This document shows positions 62,355 to 64,000 of a stretch of 64,000 nucleotides of DNA, piece after piece; position 1 is the first letter of the stretch, and each line of letters opens with the position of its first letter. The notes below the pieces were generated by a model, which saw nothing but the letters and a program-made list of their open reading frames with translations, was not told where the DNA came from and ran no database searches. A program made the position numbers and the translations under genes. The DNA is from Actinomadura rudentiformis. Its GTDB lineage: Bacteria; Actinomycetota; Actinomycetes; Streptosporangiales; Streptosporangiaceae. The DNA lies in contig NZ_WBMT01000018.1 of NCBI RefSeq assembly GCF_008923185.1, positions 1 through 64,000 of the forward strand. The letters run 5' to 3'.

Positions 62355-62561
62355 GATGATGTGGTACTCCTCGAAGGATTTTCGGCGGGAACGCGGCCGT
62401 CGCCGGAACGACGACCACGCCGTCGAGAAGTCTGGTGACGGCCCCGATGCCAGGCCAGGGCCCCGAGAGCCAATTCCGATCAACGGGAATGGCCCTCTGG
62501 CACCAGGACGCGCCGGTGCCCGCAGGGCCGGGTGCCCTGTTAGGCGGGCGACCTCGCGGAG

Positions 62562-62702
62562 ACTAACCGCGCGCACCGGTACATAGCGAGCCACCGTGTG
62601 TGGTCGCACCCCGCCAGCTCGACCGCCGCACGGGAACTGTCCGTGAGGTCGTACGCCTCAAGAATCGACAGAACAACAGCGTCCCGCACGCCGTCCTGCG
62701 AA
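62562..62702 (-). mobile_element. IS21-type IstA transposase fragment
   Basis: A short minus-strand stretch, VVLSILEAYDLTDSSRAAVE then LAGCDH, continues after a one-base frame change as HTVARYVPVRA. This is the N-terminal helix-turn-helix of IstA transposases. Nothing else of the element is visible, so it is a dead scrap. Confidence 0.7.
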
Positions 62703-62943
62703 TCGATGTCCCTACGACCTTGGTCACATGGCCACAGCCGCTTGACAGATGCATGAGAGAGCCGCCCTCTTTTACCGGGCACGCCGCCGTCGGGTCCGCC
62801 GGCACCGCGAACACCGTCGCGGCGGGCACGGCGAAAGTCAGGGTGGCGCTCACGTTCTCCTGATTCACGGTGGCCGGGTCGTTCGTGGTGGTGACGGACA
62901 TCGTGGACCTGTGGTGACCCCCGGCCGCTGCAGGGCTTGGTGG

Positions 62944-63885
62944 TCACTGGTTCGGCAAGATCATCCGACGGCCGGCGGTGGCGCCGCCGTCGACCATGAC
63001 CGAGGCGCCGGTCATGTAGGCGAAGTCGTCGCTGCACAGCGCCATCACCGCGGTGGCGATGTCGGTGGTCTCTCCCATCCTCGGCAGGCCGTCGATGTTG
63101 AGCTGGGCGAAGACCTTTTTGGCCTGTTCCCATTCCGCGTCGCTGAGGTCGGGAAGGGCGCCGCGGACCATTGGGGTGTCGATCGTGCCCGGTTGGATCG
63201 CCATGACCCGGATGTTGTGCCGGCCGTAGTCGAGCGCCGCCGCTTTCACGATTCCCTCCAGGGTGCCCTTGCTGCCGGAATAGGCCGAGCCGCCGGGGCG
63301 GGCCATCTCCACCCCGAGCGAGGAGGTCACCACGATCGCCCCGCCGCCTCGTTTGAGCAGGTGGGGGATCTGGTGTTTCATCGCCAGGAAGACCCCGCGG
63401 GCGTTGGTGCTCTGCATGTCGTCGTACTCCGCGGCGGTGATCTCGTGCAGCGGCTTGAACCAGTTGATCCCGGCGTTGTTGAAGGCGATGTCGAGGCCAC
63501 CGTAGAGCGTGACCGCACGGTTGACGAAGGCCACGATCTGCCGCTCGTCGCGTACGTCGGCACGGATGTAGGTGGCTTCCCCGCCCGCCTTTCGGATGGT
63601 CGCCTCGACGTGTCTTCCCAGCTTCTCGCGGCGCCCGCAGAAGGCCACCCGCGCGCCCTCGGCGGCGAACGCCCGGGCCGTGGCCGCACCGATCCCCGAA
63701 GTGGCGCCGGTGATGATCACGACTTTGCCGGTGAACCGCCTGGCCTTTCCGGGTGCCGCCTGCGCCGCACGCTGACCCGCCACCGTCGGGACGGCGGCGG
63801 CGGCCAGCCCCGCGGCGGTGCCGCCGAGGAGGCGCCGTCGGCTGGGGCCGGTGGTGTGCGCACCGTCAGTGGTCTCGTCGGTCAC
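62944..63885 (-). CDS. Exported SDR oxidoreductase with twin-arginine signal
   Basis: 313 residues. The N-terminus has SRRRLLGGTAAGLAAAAVPT, a Tat-type signal, followed by an SDR: VVIITGATSGIGAATARAF, NNAGINWFKP, SSLGVEMARPGGSAYSGSKG (Ser, Tyr, Lys) and a C-terminal AYMTGASVMVDGG. GTG at 63885 has CAGGAGGAAATC upstream, making the start clear. Tat-signal SDRs are uncommon but known in actinobacteria; substrate unknown. The 115 bases after it hold no complete gene. Confidence 0.87.
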   Translation of the reverse strand: MTDETTDGAHTTGPSRRRLLGGTAAGLAAAAVPTVAGQRAAQAAPGKARRFTGKVVIITGATSGIGAATARAFAAEGARVAFCGRREKLGRHVEATIRKAGGEATYIRADVRDERQIVAFVNRAVTLYGGLDIAFNNAGINWFKPLHEITAAEYDDMQSTNARGVFLAMKHQIPHLLKRGGGAIVVTSSLGVEMARPGGSAYSGSKGTLEGIVKAAALDYGRHNIRVMAIQPGTIDTPMVRGALPDLSDAEWEQAKKVFAQLNIDGLPRMGETTDIATAVMALCSDDFAYMTGASVMVDGGATAGRRMILPNQ

Positions 63886-64000
63886 GATTTCCTCCTGGTC
63901 ACTGGGATCTTCCGGACTCAACCCTCGTGGCGGACCCGCCGGCGGGCATCTGTCAAAACGACTGGTCTTCACCGCCGGTTAGTGTGGACAGGTGCTCATC

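Noticed and set aside
62563-62901. Minus-strand open frame upstream of the secreted protein
   Set aside because: Part of it is an out-of-frame reading of the IstA remnant and the rest has no gene features.

Overview
High-GC actinomycete DNA (short intergenic gaps, GTG starts, ATGA overlaps, C/G-ending codons). The genus cannot be fixed from the window. Bases 1 to about 40.5 kb are one large secondary-metabolite gene cluster. From about 40.5 kb to the end is ordinary chromosome: regulators, small enzymes, secreted proteins and decayed genes.

The cluster reads as an angucycline-derived aromatic polyketide pathway. It has a type II ketosynthase pair (38002-40490), a ketoreductase (30868), a TcmI-type cyclase (31710), an aromatase/cyclase fused to a flavin hydroxylase (27118-29562), four more flavin hydroxylases, and an AlpJ/JadG/GilOII-like ring-B-cleaving oxygenase (24814-25551). 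The last points to an atypical angucycline such as a benzofluorene. No acyl carrier protein is visible.

Inside it lies a cassette matching the acetylhydrazine/glutamylhydrazine branch known from kinamycin and fosfazinomycin: GNAT acetyltransferase, PurB-like lyase, amidase and glutamine-synthetase-like ligase, followed by a 2[4Fe-4S] ferredoxin and a 630-residue protein I do not recognise. A PuuD-type gamma-glutamyl hydrolase, an O-methyltransferase-like protein with an altered SAM motif, a HemK-like methyltransferase, a membrane desaturase and a HemG/HemY-like oxidase may belong to the same nitrogen chemistry. At the left are deoxysugar genes (DesI-like 4-aminotransferase, NDP-hexose 2,3-dehydratase, 3-ketoreductase, glycosyltransferase), suggesting a 4-amino-2,4,6-trideoxyhexose, plus an ABC exporter. 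My working inference is a glycosylated diazo- or hydrazine-bearing benzofluorene of the kinamycin/lomaiviticin type.

Regulation is unusually legible. A StrR/NovG-like regulator (36538-37770) is encoded here, and StrR/NovG-type boxes (GTTCRACTG-N11-CRGTYGAAC) lie in five divergent intergenic regions across the cluster, near 3.1, 9.2, 17.0, 30.8 and 36.3 kb, so one regulator probably controls nearly all operons.

The right flank (about 41-64 kb) holds a two-component system, an ABC-2-type membrane protein, LacI, XRE, AraC and TetR regulators, a Ser/Thr kinase, a tannase-family esterase, an amidohydrolase, a Nudix protein and an SDR. Remnants of a LysR gene, an isochorismatase, a SnoaL-like gene and IS5- and IS21-type transposases mark it as a decaying, recombining region. 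I saw no rRNA, tRNA or CRISPR array.
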